NCBI RefSeq assembly: GCF_963674925.1
Contig: NZ_OY771647.1
Span: 1,379,501 to 1,443,500, forward strand
Direction: 5' to 3'
Origin: an uncultured Draconibacterium sp.
GTDB taxonomy: Bacteria; Bacteroidota; Bacteroidia; Bacteroidales; Prolixibacteraceae
DNA length: 64,000 nt
How positions within the stretch are numbered: the stretch's first letter is position 1; the number at the start of each line of letters is the position of its first letter. Of this stretch, positions 18,014 through 27,425 are shown piece by piece. Position numbers and translations under genes: made by a program. The notes below the pieces were generated by a model that had not been told where the DNA came from, ran no database searches, and saw nothing but the letters and a program-made list of their open reading frames with translations.

Positions 18014-19097
18014 GCAAAAAATATTGTTTGTAATTCCTTCGCTCGCAGGTGGGGGGGCGGAGCGTGTGATTACTCATTTATCCAATCATATTAGTAGGGA
18101 TAAATATATTCCAGAATTACTGCTTATTTACGATACAGAGCACATATTGCTCAACAACCTTAAGAAAGACATTAAGATTACCAACCTTTGTATACCTACA
18201 AGCAAAAAATACTTCTTTCTGCAAACCCTAGTTGCGATAATGCGCCAAAAGCCTGACATTGTTTTTATGGGAATGAGTGGAATAAATGTTCTTATTGCCC
18301 CGTTTATCCCATTTCTTAAACGGATAAAGTGGATTGCTAGAGAAACAAACACGGTAAGTATACATGTGCAAAACAAGCGCATGCTATTTTTGTATCGGAA
18401 CTTTTATAAAAACTATAATCGTATCATTGCTCAGTGTGATGATATGAAGTTAGATTTAGTCGCTAATTTTAATATCCCTGATGATAAAATCAGGGTAATT
18501 AATAATCCAATTGATACGGAATTTATAAACCATCAGTTAAGCAGTAAGAAATCGGTGCTGTTTCCTTCAGGACGAATTAATCTGCTGGCCTGTGGCCGCC
18601 TGGTGCCACAAAAAGGATTTGACTTATTATTAAGGGCTTTCGCTAAAATAAACGAGCGGAAGAGATTTTTCGTGACAATAATAGGAGATACTCAGAATAA
18701 TGGCTATAAAAGTGAATTGGAAGGTTTGATACAATCTCTTGGACTGAATGATTTGGTCAATTTGGCTGGTTACCAATCGAACGTATATCATTGGTATCAG
18801 CAAGCAGATATATTTGTGCTTAGCAGTAGGTACGAGGGCTTCCCCAATGCAGTTCTGGAAGCACTTTGCTGTGGCACTCCTGTTTTGGCGAATCGGTGTA
18901 AAGGAGGAGTTGATGAGATAATAAAAGATGGGGAAAATGGATACCTGTTTGATTTTTCTCAGGAAAACTTCGAAGAAAAGCTAAAAAAAGTACTATTGTC
19001 TGATTTCGATCGAGAGCAAATTCGTCAGGATGCTAAGCATCGCTTTGATGTATCAGTCATTATGGCAAAGTACGAAGAAGTAATAGAGGCGGTATAA
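17997..19097 (+). CDS. Glycosyltransferase, GT4 family
   Basis: A 366-residue GT-B enzyme. The N-terminal VIPSLAGGGAERVITHLSNH is the GT4 acceptor-domain signature with the GGGAE loop. The C-terminal half has LLACGRLVPQKGFDLLLRAF and the E-x7-E motif in SRYEGFPNAVLEALCCGTPV, which binds the nucleotide-sugar donor. It is a retaining cytoplasmic enzyme that adds one sugar to the lipid-linked repeat; donor and linkage cannot be read from sequence. Its start overlaps the TupA-like gene by 17 bp. It is the last gene of this block and converges on the gene ending at 19147. Confidence 0.92.
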   Translation: MNQGIKQKILFVIPSLAGGGAERVITHLSNHISRDKYIPELLLIYDTEHILLNNLKKDIKITNLCIPTSKKYFFLQTLVAIMRQKPDIVFMGMSGINVLIAPFIPFLKRIKWIARETNTVSIHVQNKRMLFLYRNFYKNYNRIIAQCDDMKLDLVANFNIPDDKIRVINNPIDTEFINHQLSSKKSVLFPSGRINLLACGRLVPQKGFDLLLRAFAKINERKRFFVTIIGDTQNNGYKSELEGLIQSLGLNDLVNLAGYQSNVYHWYQQADIFVLSSRYEGFPNAVLEALCCGTPVLANRCKGGVDEIIKDGENGYLFDFSQENFEEKLKKVLLSDFDREQIRQDAKHRFDVSVIMAKYEEVIEAV

Positions 19098-19146
19098 TAT
19101 TAATTATTTAAACTCATCTATCAGGTAGCATATTTCTGAGTATGTT

Positions 19147-20154
19147 TTAGGCAGAAACGGTTTGTAATAATTTTTTTATACGAGCAGAAAGATCAAACTT
19201 TGCCGTAATGTGTTCAGAAATCTTTTTCCTATCCAAAAACCTATCTTGGTTGATGAACTGACTAGCTTGGTCTGGGGTCCAGTTGTCCATACTCAATCCA
19301 AATCGATCAATGGCTGTTGTTATACCTCCAACTTCCATTCCCAAAGGAATACACCCATACAACATAGCTTCGCAAAGCGCATTGGGTAAACCTTCGCTTC
19401 TTGAAAACTGGGCATAATACGATGCTTGCTTGTAAAAGCTTATAAGTTTGTTTTGTTCTACAGGAGGATAAAGAATAAGGTTTTTCGGTATCGGTTCGAA
19501 TAAACTTTTTGCAACTTCCTTCACACCTACAACAATAAATTTGTATTCGGGTAATTTCTTGGCCAGTTCTTTAAAACGGTCAAGCCCTTTTACCATATAT
19601 CGTTGATAATTTTCCGTTATACTAACTGTAAGAACAATTTTTTCACGAGTTGCATCAAAGTCTAATTTTTCATTTAACTGAAATTGGTAACCGGTATGGA
19701 TTGTTTTGCTTTTCGCTTTTGGGCAAACTTGTTTTAGTTTTTCTTCCAGTCCTTCAACAACGGGAAGGCATAAACTTGCATGACGAAAAGAAAATAGTGT
19801 TAGTTTTTTACGCAAAGGGCGGCTAAGTGAACCGTAGTTAATTTCAGGTAAATTGGCCACGTCATACCCTCCAATTACTACAAAGGACTTTTTCTTAAAA
19901 ACCTTAGAAAATAAAACAGGCAAGAAAGAATGATAATCTCCGAACCATATATAAAGAATGTCGAAACGCCAAATATTGAATGCCAGAAAGAGGAGTTGTT
20001 TAAGAAATTGAAGGCCAACTTTTATTAACCCTTTCTGTGGTTTAAACTGGTATTTTACAACCTCGTATTTGGAGGCGAGTATATCATAATCTGTTTTTAT
20101 GAAGGTGGACCAAGGCGAGTAAATAAACACTATTTTTTGTTTTGCTTCTGTCAT
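19147..20154 (-). CDS. Glycosyltransferase, GT4-like
   Basis: A 335-residue GT-B protein. IVFIYSPWSTFIKTDYDIL opens the N-domain, FVVIGGYDVANLPEINYGSL is typical of a subgroup of bacterial GT4 proteins, and the donor-binding part is SRSEGLPNALCEAMLYGCIP with the E-x7-E spacing. There is no signal peptide, so it acts on the cytoplasmic face. It is the last gene of a five-gene minus-strand block (GT, GT, wecC, wecB, GT) and starts 3 bp after the wecB stop. Confidence 0.88.
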   Translation of the reverse strand: MTEAKQKIVFIYSPWSTFIKTDYDILASKYEVVKYQFKPQKGLIKVGLQFLKQLLFLAFNIWRFDILYIWFGDYHSFLPVLFSKVFKKKSFVVIGGYDVANLPEINYGSLSRPLRKKLTLFSFRHASLCLPVVEGLEEKLKQVCPKAKSKTIHTGYQFQLNEKLDFDATREKIVLTVSITENYQRYMVKGLDRFKELAKKLPEYKFIVVGVKEVAKSLFEPIPKNLILYPPVEQNKLISFYKQASYYAQFSRSEGLPNALCEAMLYGCIPLGMEVGGITTAIDRFGLSMDNWTPDQASQFINQDRFLDRKKISEHITAKFDLSARIKKLLQTVSA

Positions 20155-20157
20155 CAG

Positions 20158-21306
20158 TTAAATTTCGATGAGTTGTTTTACAATTCTTTCACAAGCTTTC
20201 CCATCACCGTATGGGTTATGGGCTTCGGCCATTGAGTTGTAGTAGTCCTGTTCCGTAATTAAACGACGGGTTTCGTTTACAATTTTTTGTTTATCGGTTC
20301 CAACCAGTTTTACGGTTCCGGCATTTACTGCCTCGGGGCGTTCAGTGGTATCGCGCATCACCAGTACCGGTTTCCCAAAACTTGGTGCTTCTTCCTGTAT
20401 ACCGCCGCTGTCGGTTAAAACAAAGTAACATTTCTCCAGCAAATAGATAAAGGGGAGATAGGAGAGTGGTTGTATCAAATGAATGTTATTGAATCCTTTT
20501 AACAATTCGTAAACAGGGCCTTTTACATTCGGATTTAAATGTACCGGGTATACTATGTTTACATCCGGGAATTCGCGGGCAATTTCCTGTAAGGATTCAC
20601 AAATCTGGATAAAACCATCGCCAAAGTTCTCGCGGCGGTGACCGGTTACCAGTAAAAACCTGGAGTTTGCTACCGATTCTAAGTCGGTTTGGAACAGATC
20701 GCTTAGCTCATTAATAATTTTTTGTCCAAGTTCGGCCGATGTTTTTATTTTGCCGGCAGCCAGATACAGGGCATCAATAACTGTATTGCCGGTAATAAAT
20801 ATGTTGGCTTGCTTTATGTTCTCGCGTTGTAAATTTTCTTGGGCAAGTTGTGTAGGGGCAAAATGCCAGGAAGTGAGCGCTCCTGTGATTTTACGGTTCA
20901 TTTCTTCGGGCCAGGGTGAGTATATATTTCCTGTGCGAAGTCCCGCTTCAACATGTCCAACCGGAATTTGTTTGTAAAAGGCTGCCAGAGCAGCAGTGGT
21001 AGAAGTCGTTGTATCGCCGTGTACCAGTACCATATCGGGTTGAAAGTCTTCAAGTACATCTCGCATTTTCAGCAAAACCCTGCTGGTTATTTCAAATAAA
21101 TCTTGGTTGGGTTTCATGATATCGAGATCGTAATCCGGGTGAATGTCAAAAATTTCCAGCACCTGGTCAAGCATTTCGCGGTGTTGGGCGGTTACACATA
21201 CTTTCGAGTCGAATATATCTTTATTTTTTTCCAGCTCTTTTACCAACGGAGCCATTTTAATGGCTTCGGGCCGGGTTCCAAAAACGGATAATATTTTCTT
21301 CTTCAT
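20158..21306 (-). CDS. wecB: UDP-N-acetylglucosamine 2-epimerase (non-hydrolysing)
   Basis: Interconverts UDP-GlcNAc and UDP-ManNAc. The 382-residue protein starts with LSVFGTRPEAIKMAPLVKEL and has VHGDTTTSTTAAL, GHVEAGLRTGN, EEMNRKITGA, TGHRRENFG and LTDSGGIQEEAPSFGKPVLV, all signatures of the family, with the catalytic acidic and His residues in their usual places. The following dehydrogenase gene completes the two-step route to UDP-ManNAcA. A relative (WbpI) epimerises UDP-diacetamido-glucuronate, so this enzyme, or an unseen one, might also serve the Wbp branch. It is separated by 3 bp from both neighbours. Confidence 0.95.
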   Translation of the reverse strand: MKKKILSVFGTRPEAIKMAPLVKELEKNKDIFDSKVCVTAQHREMLDQVLEIFDIHPDYDLDIMKPNQDLFEITSRVLLKMRDVLEDFQPDMVLVHGDTTTSTTAALAAFYKQIPVGHVEAGLRTGNIYSPWPEEMNRKITGALTSWHFAPTQLAQENLQRENIKQANIFITGNTVIDALYLAAGKIKTSAELGQKIINELSDLFQTDLESVANSRFLLVTGHRRENFGDGFIQICESLQEIAREFPDVNIVYPVHLNPNVKGPVYELLKGFNNIHLIQPLSYLPFIYLLEKCYFVLTDSGGIQEEAPSFGKPVLVMRDTTERPEAVNAGTVKLVGTDKQKIVNETRRLITEQDYYNSMAEAHNPYGDGKACERIVKQLIEI

Positions 21307-21309
21307 TAC

Positions 21310-22518
21310 TTATTTTCTTATCCCGCAGAAGTCCAGTTCTCCGGTTTTTGGTTCTAATTCAAGAAATTCTTTGTGCGCCACCAGATAAACGATAATGTCG
21401 GCTTCTTCGTAGGCATCTATATAATTGGTTAAACCAGTTCCATTGTATTTGTTAATGTTAGGCTCAACCAGCAAATAGCTGGCTTCTTCAAATTTCACCA
21501 GTGAATCAGCCACTGTTCGGGCCGGGGATTCTCTCAAATCGTCGATATTTGGTTTAAAGGCAAGTCCCATTAACGCCACAACGGGCTGGCGTTTGTTTTC
21601 GTTCTGAAATTGGAGTATGTTATTCTTAATTTTTTCAATTACCCAAAGCGTTTTATAATTGTTTATTTCGCGGGCTGTTCGGATAATGCGAGCTTCTTCA
21701 GGGAAGTCGGATGCAATAAACCAGGGATCGACTGCTATACAGTGTCCACCCACACCGGTTCCTGGTTGCAGAATGTTTACCCGGGGGTGTTTATTGGCCA
21801 GTTGAATCAATTCCCATACGCTGATATCGGCCTTATCGCAAATGAGTGATAGTTCATTGGCAAACGCGATGCTTACATCACGGGAGGAGTTTTCGACCAG
21901 TTTACACATTTCTGCAGTGCGGGCGTTGGTTTCATGTAGTTCGGATTTTACAAATTTGCGGTAAAATGCACTGGCAGCTTTTGTTGATTCGGTATTGATT
22001 CCTCCAATAACCCGGTCGTTATTTTCCAACTCGTAAATTACATTCCCCGGCAGCACACGTTCAGGGCAATAGGCAATATTGATCTTATCCTTTAACTCCG
22101 GGCGTTCTTTATGAATCAGGTTCGCCATTTTTTCGGTAGTGTATATCGGACTTGTTGATTCGATAATAAACAAGTTGTCTTCGCGCAGGAAAGGAATGAT
22201 CATACGCGTTGCCGATTCCACAAAACGAAGGTCAGGTTGATGATCGCCTTTAAATGGAGTTGGAACAGCAATTAAAAAAACATCGGCCTGGGTCGCAGCT
22301 GTTGAAGCCTTCAGGCTATGATTTTCGATTACGTATTTTACCAAACCTCCTAATTCGGGTTCAACGATATGTATTTCTCCTTTGTTTACCGTTTCAACTA
22401 CCTCGGGGTTAACATCAACGCCTAACACATTTATCCCATTTTTTGCCATTAAAGCGGCGGTTGGAAGCCCGATATAACCCAGGCCAAGCATTACTGCATT
22501 TTCGAAACAATATCTCAT
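21310..22518 (-). CDS. wecC: UDP-N-acetyl-D-mannosamine dehydrogenase
   Basis: NAD-dependent oxidation of UDP-ManNAc to UDP-ManNAcA. It has 402 residues, with the Rossmann motif VMLGLGYIGLPTAALMA at about 9-25, the acidic end of strand two in VLGVDVN, and the catalytic Cys260 in TGVGGHCIAVDPWF. ALMGLAFKPNIDDLRESPA is the UDP-binding domain signature. The IAVDPWF variant and the wecB partner favour WecC over the UDP-GlcNAc enzyme; the paralogue at 8938 has IPLDPFY. It lies in the middle of the minus-strand glycosyl block. Confidence 0.94.
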   Translation of the reverse strand: MRYCFENAVMLGLGYIGLPTAALMAKNGINVLGVDVNPEVVETVNKGEIHIVEPELGGLVKYVIENHSLKASTAATQADVFLIAVPTPFKGDHQPDLRFVESATRMIIPFLREDNLFIIESTSPIYTTEKMANLIHKERPELKDKINIAYCPERVLPGNVIYELENNDRVIGGINTESTKAASAFYRKFVKSELHETNARTAEMCKLVENSSRDVSIAFANELSLICDKADISVWELIQLANKHPRVNILQPGTGVGGHCIAVDPWFIASDFPEEARIIRTAREINNYKTLWVIEKIKNNILQFQNENKRQPVVALMGLAFKPNIDDLRESPARTVADSLVKFEEASYLLVEPNINKYNGTGLTNYIDAYEEADIIVYLVAHKEFLELEPKTGELDFCGIRK

Positions 22519-22579
22519 ATGGTAAATTTATAGGCCAAATTTAGATTTTTTGAAGATTAAAGAACGTATAACAATGCCA

Positions 22580-23872
22580 TTACTTGTTAAGTAACATAAC
22601 GAAATTAGCGGTTTGGTTTTTCCTGGAGTATTTTTCGTAGGATTTTGAATTTGTTTTTAACGTTCCTTTTTTAAAATGATTAAAATACAATTGCAAGGTA
22701 TTTTTTATGCCTTCCACATCTTCGAAATTTTTACAAATACCGGAATTTGTTTCGGAAATGATTTGTGCAGAGTCAGATTCTGTCGGACCAATTGCTAGTA
22801 TTGGCCTGTTAAGAGCTATGTATTCATACATCTTGCCAGGTATAATTCCCAAAGCATTTGGGGCATTATTGATGGGTAATAACAACACCTGAGATTTTTT
22901 TAATAAGGCCACTCCTTTATTATGAGGAAGAAAGTCGATATTGGTTAGAAACTTATCTAAGCCTGCTTTTTTGATTGCATGAATGATAGAATCATCGGTT
23001 TGTCCAATTAACTGTATGGAAAGGTAATCTTTAAGTTCAGGGATTTCAATCAGCATTTCATTTAATGCAATCCAAAGAGCTTCCGGGTTTCTGTCTTTAT
23101 TGAAGGAACCAAAATGAGATATAGAAAATTTTGCATCAATATCAGGGCTTAAGTTCTCGAAATCAACATGATCAAATCCATTGTACACGAGGTCAATTCT
23201 TCGATGACTGATATTGGCTAATTCTTCTTGCCAACGGGGAGTAACGGTAACCACATGATTTGCTTTCGATAAAACCTCTTTCTCCAGTCTTTTATGTTTT
23301 TTATCTGCCCAATTAGTTAACCTTAACTTGTGATAAAAATCTATATTGGTCCAGGGATCCCTAAAATCGGCGATCCACTTAATGTGCGGAAATCTTTTTT
23401 TTAAACCTAAGGCTATTAAATGCATACTATGTGGCGGTCCTGTTGAAATGATGGCATCAATATCGTTCTTATTTATATATTTTGATAAATATTTAATCGA
23501 TGGTTTAATCCAATATTTTCTTGGATCGGGAATTAAAAAGTTTCCTCTAATAAAAACAGATAGTTTACTTTTCCAGTTACCTGTAGAAGCTTCAGAAACA
23601 TAACCGGCTTTAAATTTTGTCCCTTTCTTTTTTCCGGAAAAACGTCGGTACACATTGTATGGTTCCCATATTGGATGTTTGATTATTATGCTGTCTTGAT
23701 GAATTTCGGGTAGTAAACTTTCGTCATCTACAGAGGAGTCAGGATTTTCAGGCGTATAAATAATGGGCTGCCAGCCGTGTTCGGGTAAATACTTTGACAT
23801 TTTAAGCCACCTCATTACTCCGCCTCCGGCACTTGGCGGCCAATAATAAGTTATGATCAGGACTTTCTTCAT
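22580..23872 (-). CDS. Glycosyltransferase, GT4 (WbuB-like)
   Basis: A protein of about 430 residues. VLIITYYWPPSAGGGVMRWL is the N-terminal signature of WbuB-like GT4 proteins. IDAIISTGPPHSMHLIAL, WIADFRDPWTN and LPHNKGVALLKKSQVLLLP follow, and the donor site is in IPGKMYEYIALNRPILAIG. The ATG at 23872 is chosen because it lies 2 bp after the upstream gene's stop and puts the Rossmann strand at the start; the frame also extends 17 codons upstream without support. It acts in the cytoplasm on the lipid-linked repeat. Confidence 0.9.
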   Translation of the reverse strand: MKKVLIITYYWPPSAGGGVMRWLKMSKYLPEHGWQPIIYTPENPDSSVDDESLLPEIHQDSIIIKHPIWEPYNVYRRFSGKKKGTKFKAGYVSEASTGNWKSKLSVFIRGNFLIPDPRKYWIKPSIKYLSKYINKNDIDAIISTGPPHSMHLIALGLKKRFPHIKWIADFRDPWTNIDFYHKLRLTNWADKKHKRLEKEVLSKANHVVTVTPRWQEELANISHRRIDLVYNGFDHVDFENLSPDIDAKFSISHFGSFNKDRNPEALWIALNEMLIEIPELKDYLSIQLIGQTDDSIIHAIKKAGLDKFLTNIDFLPHNKGVALLKKSQVLLLPINNAPNALGIIPGKMYEYIALNRPILAIGPTESDSAQIISETNSGICKNFEDVEGIKNTLQLYFNHFKKGTLKTNSKSYEKYSRKNQTANFVMLLNK

Positions 23873-23874
23873 TA

Positions 23875-25032
23875 CTAAAGTGATTGGTAGATATGTAATA
23901 AATTCTCCACAAACACCTCCCACGAATACTTTTTCTTCTCGTCGGCGGCATTGCGGCTAAATTCTTCTTCTTTATTTAGTTCATAGAATTTATATATGGC
24001 ATCAGCTATTTCCTGTTTGTCGGTATTTACCACATAGCCCACTTTTTCGTTGGGTATCAGTTCTGCCAATCCTCCAACATTTGTAGTTATCATGGGCTTG
24101 TTAAAGTGGTAAGCTACCTGTGTAATGCCACTTTGTGTGGCTGTTTTGTAGGGCTGTACCACCACATCTGAAGCACAAAAATACTTGTGAACGTCGGTGT
24201 TTGGAATAAAGTCAGTTCGCATTTCAATGTACTCTTCCAGTTGATGCTTTTTTATGATCTCCAGGTATTTGTCCGGTTTGGAATAAAACTCTCCGGCTAT
24301 CAATAATTTTACCGGAAGTTCGCGAAGTTTCTTGTCGGCGAAAGCTTCCAGAAGAATATCCAGGCCTTTGTAGTCGCGGATAAAACCAAAAAACAGGATG
24401 TAGTTAGTTTTTGCATCCAGCCCAAGTTGTTCTTTTGCAGTTTCTTTGTGAATTATCTCACCAAAATTATCGTATAGCGGATGAGGTGTATATTTGCGTG
24501 GTTTCTCGGTGTCGAATTGGTTTAAGTCGTTCAACACGCTTTTCGACATCGTGATAAATGCGTCAACATTTTTTACGAAATACTTTGATAATAAAGTGTC
24601 GCCCGGTTTTTTCTCGTGCGGGATTACATTGTCGGTTATGGCGATTACTTTGGTTTTTTTGTTTTTCCTGACAATTTTGGAAATAGTACCCAAACAAGGC
24701 CCCATAAACGGTATCCAGTAGCGCAGAATTACCAAATCAGGAGCCTGTTTTCTAAGGTATCTTCCAACTTTTATCCAGTTGAGAGGATTGATGGAATTAA
24801 CCATCACTTCAATATCAAGTCCCTCAGGAGGTTCTTCTTCTGAATATTGTGTTTTCCCGGGGAACAGGATAGATGGGTACTGGAGGCTGAAAGTGTATAT
24901 TTTTACATCGTCGCCATTATCCATAAAAGCCTTTGCCATTCGTTCGTTGAAAGTAGCAATTCCACCGCCTCTTAACGGGTAAGCCGAACCAACAATTGCA
25001 ATCTTTTTTTTCTCTTGTTTTTGCTTGTGCAT
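23875..25032 (-). CDS. Glycosyltransferase, GT4 family
   Basis: A 385-residue GT-B enzyme. The N-terminal IAIVGSAYPLRGGGIATFNERMA has the glycine-rich acceptor loop, LFFGFIRDYKGLDILLEAFAD opens the donor domain, and QPYKTATQSGITQVAYHFNKPMI replaces the usual E-x7-E surroundings. It is first in the minus-strand polysaccharide block, with glyS ending 141 bp upstream behind a terminator, so this gene probably has its own promoter. Confidence 0.9.
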   Translation of the reverse strand: MHKQKQEKKKIAIVGSAYPLRGGGIATFNERMAKAFMDNGDDVKIYTFSLQYPSILFPGKTQYSEEEPPEGLDIEVMVNSINPLNWIKVGRYLRKQAPDLVILRYWIPFMGPCLGTISKIVRKNKKTKVIAITDNVIPHEKKPGDTLLSKYFVKNVDAFITMSKSVLNDLNQFDTEKPRKYTPHPLYDNFGEIIHKETAKEQLGLDAKTNYILFFGFIRDYKGLDILLEAFADKKLRELPVKLLIAGEFYSKPDKYLEIIKKHQLEEYIEMRTDFIPNTDVHKYFCASDVVVQPYKTATQSGITQVAYHFNKPMITTNVGGLAELIPNEKVGYVVNTDKQEIADAIYKFYELNKEEEFSRNAADEKKKYSWEVFVENLLHIYQSL

Positions 25033-25116
25033 CCTGAATATGTTAATGGCTGTTCTCTTCTATCCGATAAAGATATTAGATTTTGATGAATCAGTTCTGA
25101 GATTCTGTCATTAAAT

Positions 25117-25150
25117 AAAAAGGGGATGTGCAAAACTGCACTCCCCTTTT
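25117..25150 (-). terminator. Intrinsic terminator after glyS
   Basis: On the reverse strand a GC-containing stem, 'aaaaggggagtgc' pairing with 'gcacatcccctttt', is followed by a T-run. It lies just beyond the glyS stop and separates it from the polysaccharide block. Confidence 0.75.
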
Positions 25151-25173
25151 GTATATTTTTTTGGCTTGATTTT

Positions 25174-26709
25174 TTACAACTTCCCAAACAACTTCTTATA
25201 GCTAACCTGCTCGCCAATAATTTTACCCAAATCGGCAATGGCAACTCGCTCTTGCTCCATGGTGTCGCGGTAACGGATAGTTACTGTGTTGTCTTCTGCA
25301 CTTTGATGATCGACTGTTACGCAGAACGGAGTACCAATGGCATCCTGACGGCGGTAACGTTTACCGATCGAGTCTTTTTCATCGTACTGACAGTTGAAAT
25401 CAAATTTCAGCTCGTCGATAATTTCGCGGGCTTTTTCCGGCAGACCGTCTTTTTTAACCAGCGGCATAACCGCCAGTTTTACCGGTGCCAGTACCGGAGG
25501 TAATTTCAGTACTACACGTGTATCTTTTTCCAGTTGCTCTTCGCAGTAACTTGCAGAAATTACCTGCAGGAACATGCGGTCGACACCAATCGATGTTTCA
25601 ACAACAAATGGTACATATGATTCTCCCAGTTCAGGATCGTAGTAGCGAATCTTTTTGCCAGAATATTTTTCGTGTTGCGACAAGTCGAAATCGGTACGCG
25701 AGTGGATACCTTCCACCTCTTTAAAACCAAATGGGAATTTATATTCAACGTCGACAGCAGCGTTGGCATAATGAGCCAGTTTTTCGTGCTCGTGGAAACG
25801 GTAGTTTTCGTCGCCAAAACCAAGGGCACGGTGCCATTTCATACGTGTTTCTTTCCATTTTTCGAACCAGTCGAGCTCGCTGCCCGGACGAACAAAAAAT
25901 TGCATTTCCATTTGTTCGAATTCGCGCATTCGGAAAATAAACTGACGGGCTACAATTTCGTTACGGAAAGCTTTACCAATTTGGGCAATTCCAAACGGAA
26001 TTTTCATACGTCCGGTTTTTTGCACGTTCAGGTAGTTTACAAAAATACCCTGTGCCGTTTCCGGGCGAAGGAAAATTTTTGAAGCGCCTTCAGCAGTCGA
26101 TCCCATTTCGGTAGAAAACATCAGGTTAAACTGGCGTACATCAGTCCAGTTGCGTGAGCCTGAAATCGGGCAAACAATACCTTCGTCTTCAATTATTTGT
26201 TTTAGTTCTGCCAGATCGTTATCGTTTAGTGCATCTGAAAAACGCTTATGCAGATTATTCCATTTTTCCTGGTTGGCCAATACGCGTGGATTGGTTTCGC
26301 GGAATTGTTTTTCATCAAAAGATTCGCCAAAACGTTTTGCTGCTTTAGCCACTTCTTTGTTCATTTTTTCCTCGTACTTCGCCAGCTGGTCTTCAATAAG
26401 TACATCGGCACGGTAGCGTTTTTTCGAATCTTTGTTATCGATTAACGGATCGTTAAAAGCATCAACGTGGCCCGATGCCTTCCAAATTGTTGGGTGCATA
26501 AAAATGGCTGAGTCTAAACCAACCACATTTTCGTGCAACAGCACCATGCTGTCCCACCAGTATTTTTTGATGTTGTTTTTCAGTTCAACACCCATTTGTC
26601 CGTAATCGTACACTGCTCCCAATCCGTCATAAATCTCGCTCGATTGAAATACATAACCGTATTCTTTGCAGTGCGCTACTAATTTCTTGAAAATATCTTC
26701 CTGTGCCAT
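25174..26709 (-). CDS. glyS: Glycyl-tRNA synthetase, alpha2 type
   Basis: Class II aminoacyl-tRNA synthetase charging tRNA-Gly; 511 residues, single-chain homodimeric type. The N-terminal HCKEYGYVFQSSEIYDGLGAVYDYGQMG is the family start. Motif 2 is in AFRNEIVARQFIFRMREFEQ, motif 3 is SIGVDRMFLQV, and the C-terminal anticodon-binding domain starts near LPPVLAPVKLAVMPL. Cys-free insertions at 100-170 are normal for this type. It has its own promoter (TAnnTTTG at 26737) and its own terminator. Confidence 0.97.
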   Translation of the reverse strand: MAQEDIFKKLVAHCKEYGYVFQSSEIYDGLGAVYDYGQMGVELKNNIKKYWWDSMVLLHENVVGLDSAIFMHPTIWKASGHVDAFNDPLIDNKDSKKRYRADVLIEDQLAKYEEKMNKEVAKAAKRFGESFDEKQFRETNPRVLANQEKWNNLHKRFSDALNDNDLAELKQIIEDEGIVCPISGSRNWTDVRQFNLMFSTEMGSTAEGASKIFLRPETAQGIFVNYLNVQKTGRMKIPFGIAQIGKAFRNEIVARQFIFRMREFEQMEMQFFVRPGSELDWFEKWKETRMKWHRALGFGDENYRFHEHEKLAHYANAAVDVEYKFPFGFKEVEGIHSRTDFDLSQHEKYSGKKIRYYDPELGESYVPFVVETSIGVDRMFLQVISASYCEEQLEKDTRVVLKLPPVLAPVKLAVMPLVKKDGLPEKAREIIDELKFDFNCQYDEKDSIGKRYRRQDAIGTPFCVTVDHQSAEDNTVTIRYRDTMEQERVAIADLGKIIGEQVSYKKLFGKL

Positions 26710-26736
26710 CTAACTATAATTTCTGAATTGTGAACG

Positions 26737-26744
26737 CAAAAATA
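26737..26744 (-). promoter_or_regulatory. Putative -7 promoter box for glyS
   Basis: The reverse strand reads TATTTTTG, an exact TAnnTTTG match, 27 bp upstream of the glyS ATG. The -33 region is not clear. Confidence 0.45.
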
Positions 26745-26759
26745 GGATAAAATTCTAAA

Positions 26760-27141
26760 GTACAGGAGAGAGAGCCGGAAGATTAAGGATTAGTGATTAA
26801 AGATTAATAGGATATTTAGTGAATGAGTGAATTCGTGGATGGTAAGGGAGATTGAGTAATTGAGATAATGAGGAATGAAAAGCCTGTTGAGATTGAATAA
26901 AATCGAAAAAGATTGATTTTAAGATTGGAAGGAGATAGAACACGTGAAAAACTGTTGAATTGTAAAATTGTATTTTTCCGCTTTGTGCAACTCTGAGAAT
27001 TCTCTGTTCAGCTTTGTGGCAAAAAGCCTGAGAGTACGTGAAAGTGAGATTTTGAGAAGCCATCTGCAATCAAAAATCATTAATCATGTATTTTACATTC
27101 TCTTTCTTGACTTCGTGCTTCCAACTTCTGACTTCCAGCTC
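26760..27141. repeat. Intergenic gap of dispersed repeat phrases
   Basis: Roughly 380 bp with no credible gene. It holds 'ggattagtgattaaagatta', 'tgaatgagtgaattcg', 'aactgttgaattgtaaaatt' and 'cttccaacttctgacttcc'. The first three match module types at 30991-31790 and 62212-62350. The short reverse-strand frame over it encodes only translated repeat. Confidence 0.5.
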
Positions 27142-27417
27142 TTAATCTACCTCTTCAAAGTCAACATATTCGCCATTGTCCTGGCTGTTCCTTTGGTTTG
27201 AACGCCGGTTTTCAACGGTAACTTCACCTTCAGGGCGTTTGGGTTGCTGCTGACGTTGCTGCTCCTGCATTTTTTGCTGCATGTTCTTAATCCCTTTATC
27301 AATGAGTTTCGGGAAAAGATAACGTTTGAGAAATCGAATCCCAAAATATATAATTGCAATTATTAGGATTGTTCGGAAGAGGCCAGGACCGAAATATAGT
27401 GTAATAAATAATGCCAT
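27142..27417 (-). CDS. DUF4834-like small membrane protein
   Basis: A 91-residue protein with one hydrophobic segment (LYFGPGLFRTILIIAIIYFGIRF at 7-29), then a basic helix and a Gln/Arg-rich tail (KMQEQQRQQQPKRPEGEV), ending in the acidic EYVDFEEVD. The layout and the final Y-[VI]-[DE]-[FY]-E-E motif match DUF4834, a family confined to Bacteroidota with no known function. It lies 8 bp downstream of the DUF5723 gene and is probably co-transcribed with it. Confidence 0.75.
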   Translation of the reverse strand: MALFITLYFGPGLFRTILIIAIIYFGIRFLKRYLFPKLIDKGIKNMQQKMQEQQRQQQPKRPEGEVTVENRRSNQRNSQDNGEYVDFEEVD

Positions 27418-27425
27418 AACAAAAA

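Noticed and set aside
26797..27069. 90-residue reverse-strand frame in the glyS-DUF4834 gap
   Set aside because: It is made of translated dispersed repeat phrases and has no promoter or family.
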